Part shown: positions 27,834-36,872 of the stretch, one piece after another
Position numbering within the stretch: position 1 is the stretch's first letter
Layout: the number at the start of each line of letters is the position of its first letter
Notes under the pieces: model-generated
Database searches by the model: none
What the model was told of the DNA's origin: nothing
The model's input: the letters and a program-made list of their open reading frames with translations, nothing else
Position numbers and translations under genes: made by a program
Source of the DNA: MTP4 sp052056915
Lineage (GTDB): Archaea > Halobacteriota > Methanosarcinia > Methanosarcinales > Methanosarcinaceae
Direction: 5' to 3'
Assembly (NCBI RefSeq): GCF_052056915.1
Contig: NZ_CP195119.1
Coordinates: 1,984,001-2,048,000 of the forward strand
Length of the DNA: 64,000 bases

Positions 27834-29840
27834 ATGCAATTCAGTCTGGGAATTGACGCAGGAGGGACCTATACAGATGCGGCCATCGTGAGGGATTCTG
27901 ATGGAATGGTAGTCGCCTCCAGCAAAGCACTCACCACCTACCCCGATCCCCTCCCGGGAATGAAGAACGCAATTGACAACCTGGACCCGGGGTATCTCAA
28001 GGATATAAAACTGGTATCCGTTTCAACCACCCTTTCCACTAACACCATCCTGGAAAAAACCGGCTTTCCCGTTGGGCTGATCATGGTAGGGGACTACGTA
28101 ATTCCCGAAGACCTTCCCAGCAACTATTGGATATCCGTGGATGGAGGACATAACAGCGATGGGGAAGAGTTGAAAGCCCTGGAAATGAAAGCCGTTGAAG
28201 AGTTTGCCCTGAAGGTAAAAGATAAGGTCTCGGCTTTTGCTGTTTCGTCTTATTTCAGCACCCGCAACCCGGAACACGAGCTCGCTGTCAAGAGGGCAGT
28301 GAAGGAACTCACGGGGCACCCTGTTGTCTGCGGCCACGAACTGTCCCAGGACCTCGGCGCCTATGAAAGGGCAGTTACCGCTTTTCTAAACGCCCAGCTA
28401 ATCCCTATCACCCACAAATTCACAAGGTCCATCATCGAGGAGTGCGAAATCCGGGGAATCGAAGCAAATATGCTGATGTTGAAATGTGACGGCTCGGTAG
28501 TGGGAATCGAAGAAGCCCTGGAAAAACCCATCGAGACAATATTTTCCGGACCCGCTGCAAGCCTGGTAGGGGCATCTCACCTCAGCGGGCTTGCCACCTG
28601 CGCAGTAATCGACGTTGGAGGCACGAGTACGGATGTTGCAATGATGCAAAACGGACTCCCGGAACTCAGCAGTGCGGGAGCCGTCGTCGGGGGGTGGCAG
28701 ACCCGCGTGAAAGCCATCCGTATGGAAACCTCGGCCACCGGAGGAGACAGCCACGTCTGGGTAAAGCACGAGAGGGTTCGTGTGGGCCCCCGCCGGGTTA
28801 TCCCCCTCTGCAGGGCATCCGCAATGTACCCGGATTTCCTGGAAAAACTGAAAAAGAACAGGGTTTCCAAGAGCCATCTGGGCGAAAACGTCCAGGCAAC
28901 CAAATTTTTCATAAGGACTGATTTCACGCCCATTGAATTGACGAAGAGGGAAAGAGAGGTCTACAGGCATATAAAGAAAGAACCCGTATCCTACGGCGAC
29001 CTCATCGTGAACCTTCAAAAGAGGCCATCCGTTCTTGTCCTGGACTCCCTTATCCAGAAGAGGTTGATCCAGGCAATAGGCTTCACCCCCACAGACGCCC
29101 TGCACGTCCTGGGAGAATATACGGACTGGGATGTCGAAGCTTCAAAGGTTGGAGCATCCATGCTCGGAAGACTGCTAAAACAGGCCCCTGAAAAGTTCAG
29201 TATGGAAGTGAAGCAGAAGGTTGCGCTCAACATTGCCCAGGACCTCATTGCCTATCTCGTGGAAGGAATGCCCAGAAACGAAATTGATAGGGTGCTTTCG
29301 AACAGCCACTTTACACGCTTCAGGATAGAGATCCCGATCATCCTCCTGGGAGGACCCGTAGGGGCTTACGCCGAAGACATGAAAAAACTCATTGATGCCG
29401 ATTTCAGGGTTCCGGAACATGCCGACGTCGGAAATGCCGTAGGAGCCCTTGTAGGGAAGGGAATCAAAAGGGTTGAGATTCTCATAAAAACAAAAGTTGT
29501 CCCGAAATCCGAAGAGCTGGCAGCTGACAGTTCAGAGGGATGCGCCGAAAGCGAGATTATAAGGGATACCCTGAACCAGGAAAAGAAAAACGTGTACATT
29601 GTCTTTTCCCCCCTGGGCAGGAAAAAATTCGAAAGACATCCCGAAGCCCAGGAATATGCAGAAAAAATCGGAAAGCAGCTTGTAATGGATTATATGCAAA
29701 ATGCGGGACTTGGAAAAGAAGATATAAGGGTAGAAGTCAACAAAAAAAACCTTGCACCCAAAGGATGGACAGGCCCCCCCATGGAAACGAAGCTTGTTTA
29801 CGTAGGTGTGGGAATTCCGAAAAATTCCATAGCAGGTTGA
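27834..29840 (+). CDS. hydantoinase/oxoprolinase-A-like ATPase, copy 1
   Basis: A 668-residue ASKHA-fold protein. Two phosphate-binding signatures are clear: LGIDAGGTYTDAAIV at the start and AVIDVGGTSTDVAMM near residue 260, plus GGPVGAYAEDMKK near 505. VSTTLSTNT and SYFSTRNPEHE are typical of hydantoinase-A N domains. Between about residues 355 and 425 the Gly-rich stretch of classic HyuA is replaced by a segment that reads like a winged helix (LTKREREVYRHIKKEPVSYGDLI). No HyuB subunit gene is nearby, so true hydantoinase activity is doubtful. A tandem paralogue follows, and msr regulators flank the pair. Confidence 0.8.
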   Translation: MQFSLGIDAGGTYTDAAIVRDSDGMVVASSKALTTYPDPLPGMKNAIDNLDPGYLKDIKLVSVSTTLSTNTILEKTGFPVGLIMVGDYVIPEDLPSNYWISVDGGHNSDGEELKALEMKAVEEFALKVKDKVSAFAVSSYFSTRNPEHELAVKRAVKELTGHPVVCGHELSQDLGAYERAVTAFLNAQLIPITHKFTRSIIEECEIRGIEANMLMLKCDGSVVGIEEALEKPIETIFSGPAASLVGASHLSGLATCAVIDVGGTSTDVAMMQNGLPELSSAGAVVGGWQTRVKAIRMETSATGGDSHVWVKHERVRVGPRRVIPLCRASAMYPDFLEKLKKNRVSKSHLGENVQATKFFIRTDFTPIELTKREREVYRHIKKEPVSYGDLIVNLQKRPSVLVLDSLIQKRLIQAIGFTPTDALHVLGEYTDWDVEASKVGASMLGRLLKQAPEKFSMEVKQKVALNIAQDLIAYLVEGMPRNEIDRVLSNSHFTRFRIEIPIILLGGPVGAYAEDMKKLIDADFRVPEHADVGNAVGALVGKGIKRVEILIKTKVVPKSEELAADSSEGCAESEIIRDTLNQEKKNVYIVFSPLGRKKFERHPEAQEYAEKIGKQLVMDYMQNAGLGKEDIRVEVNKKNLAPKGWTGPPMETKLVYVGVGIPKNSIAG

Positions 29841-30107
29841 GAAAAAGGAATAAGATGTAAATAAGAAGCTAAATAAGAAGGAAAAATAAGAAGTTAAAAT
29901 GAGAAGGCAAATAAAAAATTAAAACAAGAAGGAAAAACGAAGTTAAAATAAAACAAGAAGGAAAAATAAAAAAATTAAAACAAGAAGGAAAAACGAAGTT
30001 AAAATAAAAAGATAAATATATATCATTTGAATAAGAATTCCATGAATCCGTCTAAAAAAGAACTTAGATCGCCTGAGAAAGAAATGTAAAAATGAGGCTG
30101 TTTTAAC
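29841..30107. repeat. A-rich AAGAAGGAAAAA repeats between the paralogues
   Basis: Loose copies of AAAACAAGAAGGAAAAA and ACGAAGTTAAAATAAAA alternate from 29845 to 30015. A TATA-like GATAAATATATATC near 30011-30024 may start the second gene. Confidence 0.6.
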
Positions 30108-32039
30108 ATGCAATATAGTCTGGGTATTGACGCAGGTGGAACCTACACCGATGCAGTGATCTTAAGGGACTCCGACAGTAAGATCCTTGATTCCGGCAAA
30201 GCGCTTACCACCTATCCGGACCTGATGATAGGGATTCGAAATGCTATCGATAAGTTGGATCCGGAATACCTGAAGAAAGTCAAACTTGTATCTGTCTCCA
30301 CAACCCTTTCAACCAATATAATCCTGGAAAAAGCAGGGTACCCTGTTGGCCTGATCCTTGTGGGAGATTACACTATCCCGAAAGAGCTTCCCGCCGAACA
30401 CTGCATCGCCGTGAGAGGAGGGCATAATAGCAACGGAGAAGAACTTCACCCCCTTGACATCAACGAAGTGGAGCACTTTGCCCTGAGCCTGAAAAAGAAA
30501 GTGTCCGCATTTGCCGTTTCTTCCTATTTCAGCACCCGCAACCCGGACCATGAACTCAAGATAAAAGAAGTAATCCTTAAACTAACAGGACATCCCGTGG
30601 TCTGCGGACATGAGCTCTCCCAGGAACTGGGAGCTTACGAAAGGGCAGCAACCGCAGTACTGAACGCCCAGTTGATACCTATCACCTACCAGTTCATCCA
30701 TTCCATAATTGCCGAAGTAAAGGGAAGGAAACTTGACGCAAAAGTGCTCATGCTGAAATGCGACGGCTCGGTCATAGACATCAAAGGAGCGAAACAGCGC
30801 CCGATAGAGACCATATTTTCAGGCCCCGCCGCAAGCATAATCGGGGCATCCCATCTCTCCGGACTGGACACCTGCGCCGTGATAGATGTGGGTGGGACCA
30901 GTACCGATGTATCTATTATAAAGAATGGGCTCCCTGAACTCTGTGAAAAAGGAGCAGTCGTAGGAGACTGGCAGACCAGAGTGAAGGCCATAAAGATGGA
31001 AACCTCCGCGAGCGGAGGAGACAGCCACGTATGGTTCATGAAATATACGAGGATAGGGCCAAAGAGAGTAATCCCCCTCTGCGTGGCTGCGGAACATTAC
31101 CCGAATTTCAGGGAGAAACTGGAAAAGAACCCGGTTCCCCTGAGGACCATGCTCAATGAACACATCCAGCCCACAAAGTTTTTTGTACGGACCGGACAGA
31201 TACCCATCGACCCCACGGAAAGTGAGGAAAAGTTACTTGAAGTTATGGGAGACGAACCCCTCTCAATTAATGAGATCCTGAACAAGATGAAAAGGTTCCC
31301 TTCCCCCTGCGTCCTTGATTCCCTAATAAACCAGAGAGTGATCCAGGCCATAGGCTTTACTCCTACCGATGCCCTCCACGTCCTCGGAGACTACACGGGA
31401 TGGGACGTAGAAGCCGCCCAGATAGGAGCAAAGAAACTCGCCCGCTTTACACATATGGACCCCCATAGTTTCTGCAAGAAAATAAAGCAGGAGATCGCCA
31501 GGAACATGGCTTACAGCCTGATGTCCTTTATCATGGAAGGAAGAGGAAGGGACGGGATAAGAAAGATACTTGAAGGAGAAATTCCGGCCCAGTACAAGGT
31601 GAGCATTCCCGTAGTCTTGCTCGGAGGCCCCGTGAAAACCTATTATGGGGAACTTAAGAAGCTTATTGATGCGGATATCATAGTCCCCGAACATGCCCAG
31701 GTAGGCAACGCAGTGGGGGCTCTTGTCGGGAAGGGAATCAAGCGAGTGGAAATAATGATCAGGCCCGAAGCCATGGAAAACCCGGACCAGAATTTCCTGG
31801 TATTTTCCCCTGCAGGAAGGAAAAAATTCGACCACTATCGGGCAGCGGTAGAATATGCCCAGAAAACGGGAGAGGGACTGATCCAGAATTCGATGAAAAG
31901 TTTCGGACTTCCAGAAGGTTCAATAAAGATAGATACCAGCATAGAGTATCTCACTCCTCCTGAATGGAAACACACACCTATGGAGACAAAAATGACCTTT
32001 GTAGGGATCTGTGCGCCGGGGTATTCGGAAGATATGTAA
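30108..32039 (+). CDS. hydantoinase/oxoprolinase-A-like ATPase, copy 2
   Basis: A 643-residue paralogue of the preceding gene along its whole length: LGIDAGGTYTDAVIL, VSTTLSTNIILEKAGYPVGLI, SYFSTRNPDHELK, AVIDVGGTSTDVSII, METSASGGDSHVW, GFTPTDALHVLGDYTGWDVEAA and GGPVKTYYGELKKLIDADI are shared. The same winged-helix-like insertion is present (SEEKLLEVMGDEPLSINEILNKMK). A C-terminal stretch between VEIMIR and FLVFSPAGRKKF is shorter than in copy 1. An msr gene starts 187 bp downstream. The ancient duplication and conserved catalytic loops point to an active nucleotide-dependent function that is not assigned. Confidence 0.8.
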   Translation: MQYSLGIDAGGTYTDAVILRDSDSKILDSGKALTTYPDLMIGIRNAIDKLDPEYLKKVKLVSVSTTLSTNIILEKAGYPVGLILVGDYTIPKELPAEHCIAVRGGHNSNGEELHPLDINEVEHFALSLKKKVSAFAVSSYFSTRNPDHELKIKEVILKLTGHPVVCGHELSQELGAYERAATAVLNAQLIPITYQFIHSIIAEVKGRKLDAKVLMLKCDGSVIDIKGAKQRPIETIFSGPAASIIGASHLSGLDTCAVIDVGGTSTDVSIIKNGLPELCEKGAVVGDWQTRVKAIKMETSASGGDSHVWFMKYTRIGPKRVIPLCVAAEHYPNFREKLEKNPVPLRTMLNEHIQPTKFFVRTGQIPIDPTESEEKLLEVMGDEPLSINEILNKMKRFPSPCVLDSLINQRVIQAIGFTPTDALHVLGDYTGWDVEAAQIGAKKLARFTHMDPHSFCKKIKQEIARNMAYSLMSFIMEGRGRDGIRKILEGEIPAQYKVSIPVVLLGGPVKTYYGELKKLIDADIIVPEHAQVGNAVGALVGKGIKRVEIMIRPEAMENPDQNFLVFSPAGRKKFDHYRAAVEYAQKTGEGLIQNSMKSFGLPEGSIKIDTSIEYLTPPEWKHTPMETKMTFVGICAPGYSEDM

Positions 32040-32225
32040 GCTGCAGATTATGAAGAACGGAACACCATACTCGAAAAATTCACCTGACAGGCTCAGGGAA
32101 AACACTGGAATTTGAAAGGAAGGCGAAGAATCGGCCTGCTGCGCAAAAAGGCCGGTCTGGTATCACCAAAAAGCCGAAAAATCGGATGTAGATATTAGAA
32201 ATTACAGCACAGGAAGTAAGGAGAT

Positions 32226-33011
32226 ATGGAATCTTCACTTGTTGATTTGGTTTTCCGCTCCGATAAAAGAAAAAACCTCCTCTTGTTACTGGAAAACGGG
32301 TCAAAAAATATTGACGACATCAAGAACGAACTGGATGTCACAGCCACGTCAATCCTCCCCCAGATCAAGAAACTGATAGATAGTGACCTGATTGTCCAGG
32401 AAGATAAGATGTACAGCCTTACCTTGCTGGGGGAGTTCATTGTCAAGAAAGTCAAGCCGCTGATCAGCGCCCTTGATGTTGTGGAACAGAACAGCGCATA
32501 CTGGACAGGACATGACCTGAACGCAATTCCCCGTAACCTCCTGGAAAGGATCTCCGAACTAGAGGGCTGCGTCCTGATAGAGCCGGACCTGAACCATATT
32601 TACGAGCCAGCCCAGGAAATCATTGACAATATGGGAAACTCAAAGCGTGTGGCAACCTTTGCATCTTATTTCAACCCATCTTACCTGCCCCTGTACGTGG
32701 AACTCGGAAGAAAAGAAGTCGAACTTTCCCTTAACTTTACTCAGTCGGTCTGGGACCACCTCTCAAGCGAACATTACGACATGATAAAAGAAGTTATGGA
32801 AATGGAAAATGTGAGCCTATACGTTTCCAGGGAAGGGACAAAACCAACCGAAATAACAATTACCGATAAAATCATGCTACTCGGGCTCTTTGATAAAAAC
32901 GGGAAATTCGACCAGCAGTTCGTAATGAGCGGTAAGCCCAGAGCCCTGCGCTGGGGCCAGGAATTGTATGACTATTTCAAGACCCTGTCCAAGCAGGTTA
33001 ACAAGATATAA
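32226..33011 (+). CDS. msrD: Msr-family methyltransferase regulator (MsrD-like)
   Basis: A 261-residue winged-helix regulator: ESSLVDLVFRSDKRKNLLLLLENGSKNIDDIKNELDVTATSILPQIKKLI, then the family effector domain (YWTGHDLNAIPRNLLERISELEG, IEPDLNHIYEPAQEI, FDQQFVMSGKPRALRWGQELYDYF). AAGGAG lies directly before the ATG. It is followed by a second Msr gene in the same direction, as msrD and msrE are in M. acetivorans, where such pairs control mtaCB isozyme operons. The letter is given by position only. Confidence 0.82.
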   Translation: MESSLVDLVFRSDKRKNLLLLLENGSKNIDDIKNELDVTATSILPQIKKLIDSDLIVQEDKMYSLTLLGEFIVKKVKPLISALDVVEQNSAYWTGHDLNAIPRNLLERISELEGCVLIEPDLNHIYEPAQEIIDNMGNSKRVATFASYFNPSYLPLYVELGRKEVELSLNFTQSVWDHLSSEHYDMIKEVMEMENVSLYVSREGTKPTEITITDKIMLLGLFDKNGKFDQQFVMSGKPRALRWGQELYDYFKTLSKQVNKI

Positions 33012-33300
33012 CGTAGGACTCAATTGACTTACTAAATAAAAAGACCGAACATAGATCCAGAAAAGATCATATTAACCCCCATAATGGCATTAAAATCAAA
33101 TAGTACCTTCTCGATTGATACTCTACTGCCAGCATTCGGAAAAAATATCAGAAACGTTACATAAAATGGCCTTTCCAGAAAACGTAAATAAAAAAGTAAT
33201 GAAAAATAATTATATAATTTATAGTAGTAAGTATTGACGTAAATTAAAACTTCAAGCATGTCTTCAGTCCCAAACCCCCCTCTGAAGCTTCTACCTCAGC

Positions 33301-33440
33301 AGAAGTCGAGAGAGGACCCCAAAGTTTCTGTCCCACAGGAAGCAGAAGTCACGAGAGGATCCCAAAGCCCTCCGTCCCACAGGAAGCAGAAGTCGAGAGA
33401 GAAACCCAAAGCTTCTATCCCACCGGAAGCAAAAATACCG
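33301..33440. repeat. 43-44 bp degenerate tandem repeat between the msr genes
   Basis: The unit starts AGAAGTCGAGAGAGGACCCC and continues AAAG..TCT.TCCCACAGGAAGC; copies start at 33301, 33344 and 33388, with partial ends on both sides. A 82-codon frame crosses it but shifts phase with the unit length, so it is not taken as a gene. It lies about 95 bp before the second msr gene. Confidence 0.8.
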
Positions 33441-33534
33441 GAAATGGCAGGCAGGGACTGCAGAACTCGCAAGCACAGATATATAGACGGCCTTAAATAT
33501 AAATAAGGTGATTTATAAGAGAGAGGGAATCTTA

Positions 33535-34323
33535 ATGGAGTCATCATTACTGGACGTACTCTTTCTTTCGGAAAAAAGAAAAAGCCTCCTTCTATTGCTA
33601 CTTGACGGGCCCAAGAACATTGAAGAAATAAAGAGCACGCTCAATGTCCGCTCGAGTCCGATAATGACCCAGATAAAAATTCTGATGAAGCATGACCTTA
33701 TAGTTGAAAATAACAGGCTCTACAAACTGTCCAGTATAGGAGAAATCCTTGTCCCCAAAATGAAAACCATCCTCGAAACGTTCAATGTTTTTGATAAAAA
33801 CCATGAGTACTGGGTAAACCAGGACATGAACTCCATCCCACCGGAGTTCCTGGACGAAATCGGAAAGCTCGGGGACTACATGGAGGTAAACCCCGATCGA
33901 AACCACGTTTTCGAATACCCGAAAGAAGTTGTGGACCACCTGGCAGAATCAGGGAAAGTGATGATCTCTTCCTCATTTTTCCTGCCAATCTACCCGTCTC
34001 TTTGCATAGAACTTGCCGCCAAGGGGACGGAAATTTCCCTAGTGTTTACGGAATACGTCTATGACAGGATGCTTAACGACTACAGGCGGGAACTTGAACA
34101 CTTTCTGAACCTGAAATATACAAAACTCTACGTCTGCAACAACAATAACATGAAAATTGCCTCAAGCATCGTTACTGAAAAGTTCATGGCAATCTCCCTC
34201 TTTTGCAACAGCGGCATCTACTATAACCACAACCTGGTGAGTTTTGACGACAGCGCACTAAAATGGGGCAGAGACCTTTTCGACCACTACAAGAACGTGG
34301 CAAGGCCTATAACCAGGGTTTGA
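33535..34323 (+). CDS. msrE: Msr-family methyltransferase regulator (MsrE-like)
   Basis: About 262 residues from ATG 33535 (GAGGGA upstream). N-terminal winged helix ESSLLDVLFLSEKRKSLLLLLLDGPKNIEEIKSTLNVRSSPIMTQIKILM; effector domain with YWVNQDMNSIPPEFLDEIGKL, VNPDRNHVFEYPKEV and YNHNLVSFDDSALKWGRDLFDHYKN. It is the fourth Msr paralogue in the window and the second of a tandem pair. The downstream lipoprotein gene converges on it. The target is probably an mtaCB operon, by analogy with known Msr pairs. Confidence 0.82.
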   Translation: MESSLLDVLFLSEKRKSLLLLLLDGPKNIEEIKSTLNVRSSPIMTQIKILMKHDLIVENNRLYKLSSIGEILVPKMKTILETFNVFDKNHEYWVNQDMNSIPPEFLDEIGKLGDYMEVNPDRNHVFEYPKEVVDHLAESGKVMISSSFFLPIYPSLCIELAAKGTEISLVFTEYVYDRMLNDYRRELEHFLNLKYTKLYVCNNNNMKIASSIVTEKFMAISLFCNSGIYYNHNLVSFDDSALKWGRDLFDHYKNVARPITRV

Positions 34324-34363
34324 ATCAGGCGCCGACAAAAATAAAGAACCTCTAAAAAGAGGT

Positions 34364-34774
34364 TCAGTTCACCGTGACTGTCATGTTCATAGCCGGGACA
34401 TCTTCCACGGTAAAGCTGTAAATTCCGGCTTCATCAAAAGTATAACTGAAAGGAACGCTGTACTTAAGTTCCGTATTCGAGAACAGGTCATCTTCACTGA
34501 CCAGCACATAAGTGCCCTGCTTCTTGTAACTCCACCAGGACACGGAATCTCCCCTCGAGATATCCAGTTCCGAAGGTTTCATGACCTCATAATACTCAAG
34601 ACGGACAATATGATCTTCGGTAGGTCCGACAGGCAAGCTTTCATCCTGCCCCTCAACATCGGATTCCGACACCTCGGCTTCATCAGTCTCAACCGGCCCT
34701 GCATCCTCCTCCGCACAGCCGGAGATAAAGAGAGACGCAAGCACCAAAAACAAAACCAAAATTTTTGTATTCAT
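34364..34774 (-). CDS. small lipoprotein with cupredoxin-like domain
   Basis: A 136-residue exported protein. The signal peptide ends in a lipobox (LVLASLFISGC), so it should be lipid-anchored at Cys20. An acidic linker follows, then a beta-rich domain (DHIVRLEYYEVMKPSELDISRGDSVSWW...YTFDEAGIYSFTVEDVPAMNMTVTVN) resembling archaeal cupredoxin-like folds. The usual copper His/Cys set is not obvious, so metal binding is uncertain. It converges on msrE and probably has its own promoter near 34800. Confidence 0.7.
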   Translation of the reverse strand: MNTKILVLFLVLASLFISGCAEEDAGPVETDEAEVSESDVEGQDESLPVGPTEDHIVRLEYYEVMKPSELDISRGDSVSWWSYKKQGTYVLVSEDDLFSNTELKYSVPFSYTFDEAGIYSFTVEDVPAMNMTVTVN

Positions 34775-34809
34775 AAGTATCCCCTGAATTCCATGGACTT
34801 TTTATACTT

Positions 34810-34880
34810 ATTTTTGAAAGCTTTTTCTATGCTTGTATTTGAGAGCTTTTGCTACGCTTGTTTTTGAAAGATTTTGTATT
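34810..34880. repeat. 25-28 bp imperfect direct repeat, three copies
   Basis: TTTGAAAGCTTTTTCTATGC, TTTGAGAGCTTTTGCTACGC and TTTGAAAGATTTTGTATTCC follow one another with TTG spacers upstream of the lipoprotein start. Possibly related to its promoter. The remaining DNA to 35136 holds AT-rich sequence and two copies of AAAATCAAGCAAAAAGC. Confidence 0.6.
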
Positions 34881-35136
34881 CCCTGAATTTATTGATTCGT
34901 ATAGATTCAAGTTTTTATGGATTCTATATGTCCTCACTCCTTATATTCAAGTATCCTTTTTTTCGATCCGGAACATGAGGTATGACGGTTGAAAGGGCCA
35001 GATTACCACCGATTTGTAACTGGAAACTTTAACACAAAATCCACTTGAACAAAAAGAAAAGAGAATCCCTGGTTGCGGAATAAAAAATCAAAAATCAGAA
35101 AAATCAAGCAAAAAGCAGGAAAATCAAGCAAAAAGC

Positions 35137-35313
35137 GTATCCTCTTCAAATTGAAGGGTAACTTTTCCAGATAAACAAATACATCGGTATATTAATCACA
35201 ATGTAAACAGATATAATGGGTTGCATGGATGTGTTTTTCAAATATTCAAAATTTATTGACACATCTCAAATTGATGTAATTTACATTGCTACCATCTAAT
35301 TTGAAGAGGATAC
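35137..35313. mobile_element. 177-bp MITE-like inverted-repeat element
   Basis: Perfect 16-bp terminal inverted repeats, GTATCCTCTTCAAATT (35137-35152) and AATTTGAAGAGGATAC (35298-35313), enclose AT-rich DNA with two nested inverted repeats: CAATGTAAA/TTTACATTG (35199-35207 and 35280-35288) and GATGTGT/ACACATC (35228-35234 and 35259-35265). There is no ORF. It lies 48 bp from a tRNA gene. Size and structure fit a miniature inverted-repeat element or a structured RNA. I see no clear target-site duplication. Confidence 0.55.
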
Positions 35314-35360
35314 CAAAAATCAGAAAAATCAAACAAGATCAAAAACAAAAAAGAAGTTAA

Positions 35361-35432
35361 CGTCCCGACTGAGACTTGAACTCAGGTCTAAGGCTCCGCA
35401 GGCCTCAAGGATATCCGCTACCCTATCGGGAC
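35361..35432 (-). tRNA. tRNA-Arg (anticodon GCG)
   Basis: The minus strand folds as a full cloverleaf: acceptor GTCCCGA/TCGGGAC, a three-pair D stem with a loop carrying the GG pair, anticodon arm GAGGC-CTGCGGA-GCCTT with anticodon GCG, and a perfect T arm CTGAG-TTCAAGT-CTCAG. The discriminator base is G. CCA is not encoded. No intron is seen. It reads CGC (and CGU) arginine codons. Confidence 0.93.
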
Positions 35433-35612
35433 GCATAGTATACAGCGAGCACTCCTCCATAAGAACATTCAACGATATAAAGTTTATCGCCGGAACGCCG
35501 GGAATGGACTCCTGACCTTTCCAGAGATTTCAGAGTGGTTATCGGGAAAAACCTGTTTCCCTGACATCTCTACCAATAAAGATTAAATGCAACTAGCTCG
35601 TTTTTATAATTT

Positions 35613-36797
35613 ATGTCGATGACTATAGGACTTGCAGGAAAACCCAATGCCGGGAAATCCACTTTTTTCAAAGCGGCTACCCTTGCAGATGTTGAAATTG
35701 CAAATTATCCATTCACAACCATCAATGCAAACCACGGCATCACCTACGTCCGGGCAGAATGCCCCTGCGGGGAGAAGGAAAAAACCTGCGGGAAATGCGT
35801 GGATGGGGTCAGGCTCGTCCCGATTGACATTATTGACGTGGCAGGGCTTGTGCCTGACGCCTGCAAAGGGAGAGGGCTCGGAAATACCTTCCTGGACGAA
35901 CTCAGGCAAGCCCAGGCGATCATCCACGTTGTCGATGCCTCGGGAGGAACGGACTCCGAAGGCAACCCAGTGGAAATCGGAGAGCACGACCCCCTCGAAG
36001 ACGTTACGTTCCTGAACCGGGAGATCACCATGTGGCTCTACGGAATTCTGGAACGGAGCTGGTTCAAGCTTTCCAGAAAGATCCAGGCCGAAGGGCTCAA
36101 GATAGAACTCGTGCTCGCCGAGCAACTGGCAGGAGCCGGGATCAATGAGTCACATGTGAATGCCGCGCTTATTGAAACAGGGCTTGCCCGGGTGGATCAC
36201 GTGAAATGGAGCGAAGAGGACATGGTAAGGCTCTGTGATACCATGCGGGAAATAAGCAAACCTCTGCTAATTGCCGCAAATAAGGCAGACGTAGCTCCAA
36301 GGGATAACCTGGATAAGCTCGAAGAACTCGACAGGATTGTCGTGCCCACGAGTGCTGCCGCGGAACTTGCCCTTAAATCCGCCACCAAAAGCGGGGCAAT
36401 CAAATACACCCCCGGAAACGGAAGCTTCGAGATAGTTGCCCAGGAGCTGACGACAGCTCAGAAAAAAGGGCTTGAAGCTATCAAAAAAGTGCTTGAGCAC
36501 CTGGGCGGAAGCGGGGTTCAGGAATGCATCAACAGGGCAGTTTTCGAGCTGCTTGACCTGATAGTGGTCTATCCCGTAGAAGACGAAGGGAAATGGACCG
36601 ACAAGAACGATAACATGCTTCCCGATGCCTACCTTATGAAAAAAGGTTCGACCTGCCACGACCTTGCCTACCAGATCCACACCGACATAGGAGACCGTTT
36701 CCTCTACGCCGTAGACGCGAGGACCAGACTCAGGTTAGGGGAAAAGCACGAGCTTAAAAACGGGGATGTAATCAAGATCGTATCCACCGCAAAGTAA
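35613..36797 (+). CDS. Obg/YchF-type GTP-binding protein with TGS domain
   Basis: A 394-residue translation-factor-class GTPase. G1 is GLAGKPNAGKST, G3 is DVAGLVP, G4 is ANKAD, and a TGS domain ends the protein (DAYLMKKGSTCHDLAYQIHTDIGDRFLYAVDARTRLRLGEKHELKNGDVIKI). A CPCGEKEKTCGKC cluster near residues 50-62 is an archaeal addition that could bind zinc. It starts at ATG 35613 just after a TATA-rich stretch with no Shine-Dalgarno, so the mRNA may be leaderless; ATG 35619 is also possible. Family members bind ribosomes or related factors; the precise role is unknown. Confidence 0.9.
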   Translation: MSMTIGLAGKPNAGKSTFFKAATLADVEIANYPFTTINANHGITYVRAECPCGEKEKTCGKCVDGVRLVPIDIIDVAGLVPDACKGRGLGNTFLDELRQAQAIIHVVDASGGTDSEGNPVEIGEHDPLEDVTFLNREITMWLYGILERSWFKLSRKIQAEGLKIELVLAEQLAGAGINESHVNAALIETGLARVDHVKWSEEDMVRLCDTMREISKPLLIAANKADVAPRDNLDKLEELDRIVVPTSAAAELALKSATKSGAIKYTPGNGSFEIVAQELTTAQKKGLEAIKKVLEHLGGSGVQECINRAVFELLDLIVVYPVEDEGKWTDKNDNMLPDAYLMKKGSTCHDLAYQIHTDIGDRFLYAVDARTRLRLGEKHELKNGDVIKIVSTAK

Positions 36798-36872
36798 AAG
36801 CCCGGAATAAAAACTGAAACTTAAACAGAGCCCTGAAACTTCTTGCATTATCCAAGGGAGGAGCTTTTCCAG

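Noticed and set aside
33258..33506. 82-codon frame across the 43-44 bp repeats between the msr genes
   Set aside because: Repeat length alternates between 43 and 44 bp, so the frame is not kept by the repeat; no ribosome site or known domain.
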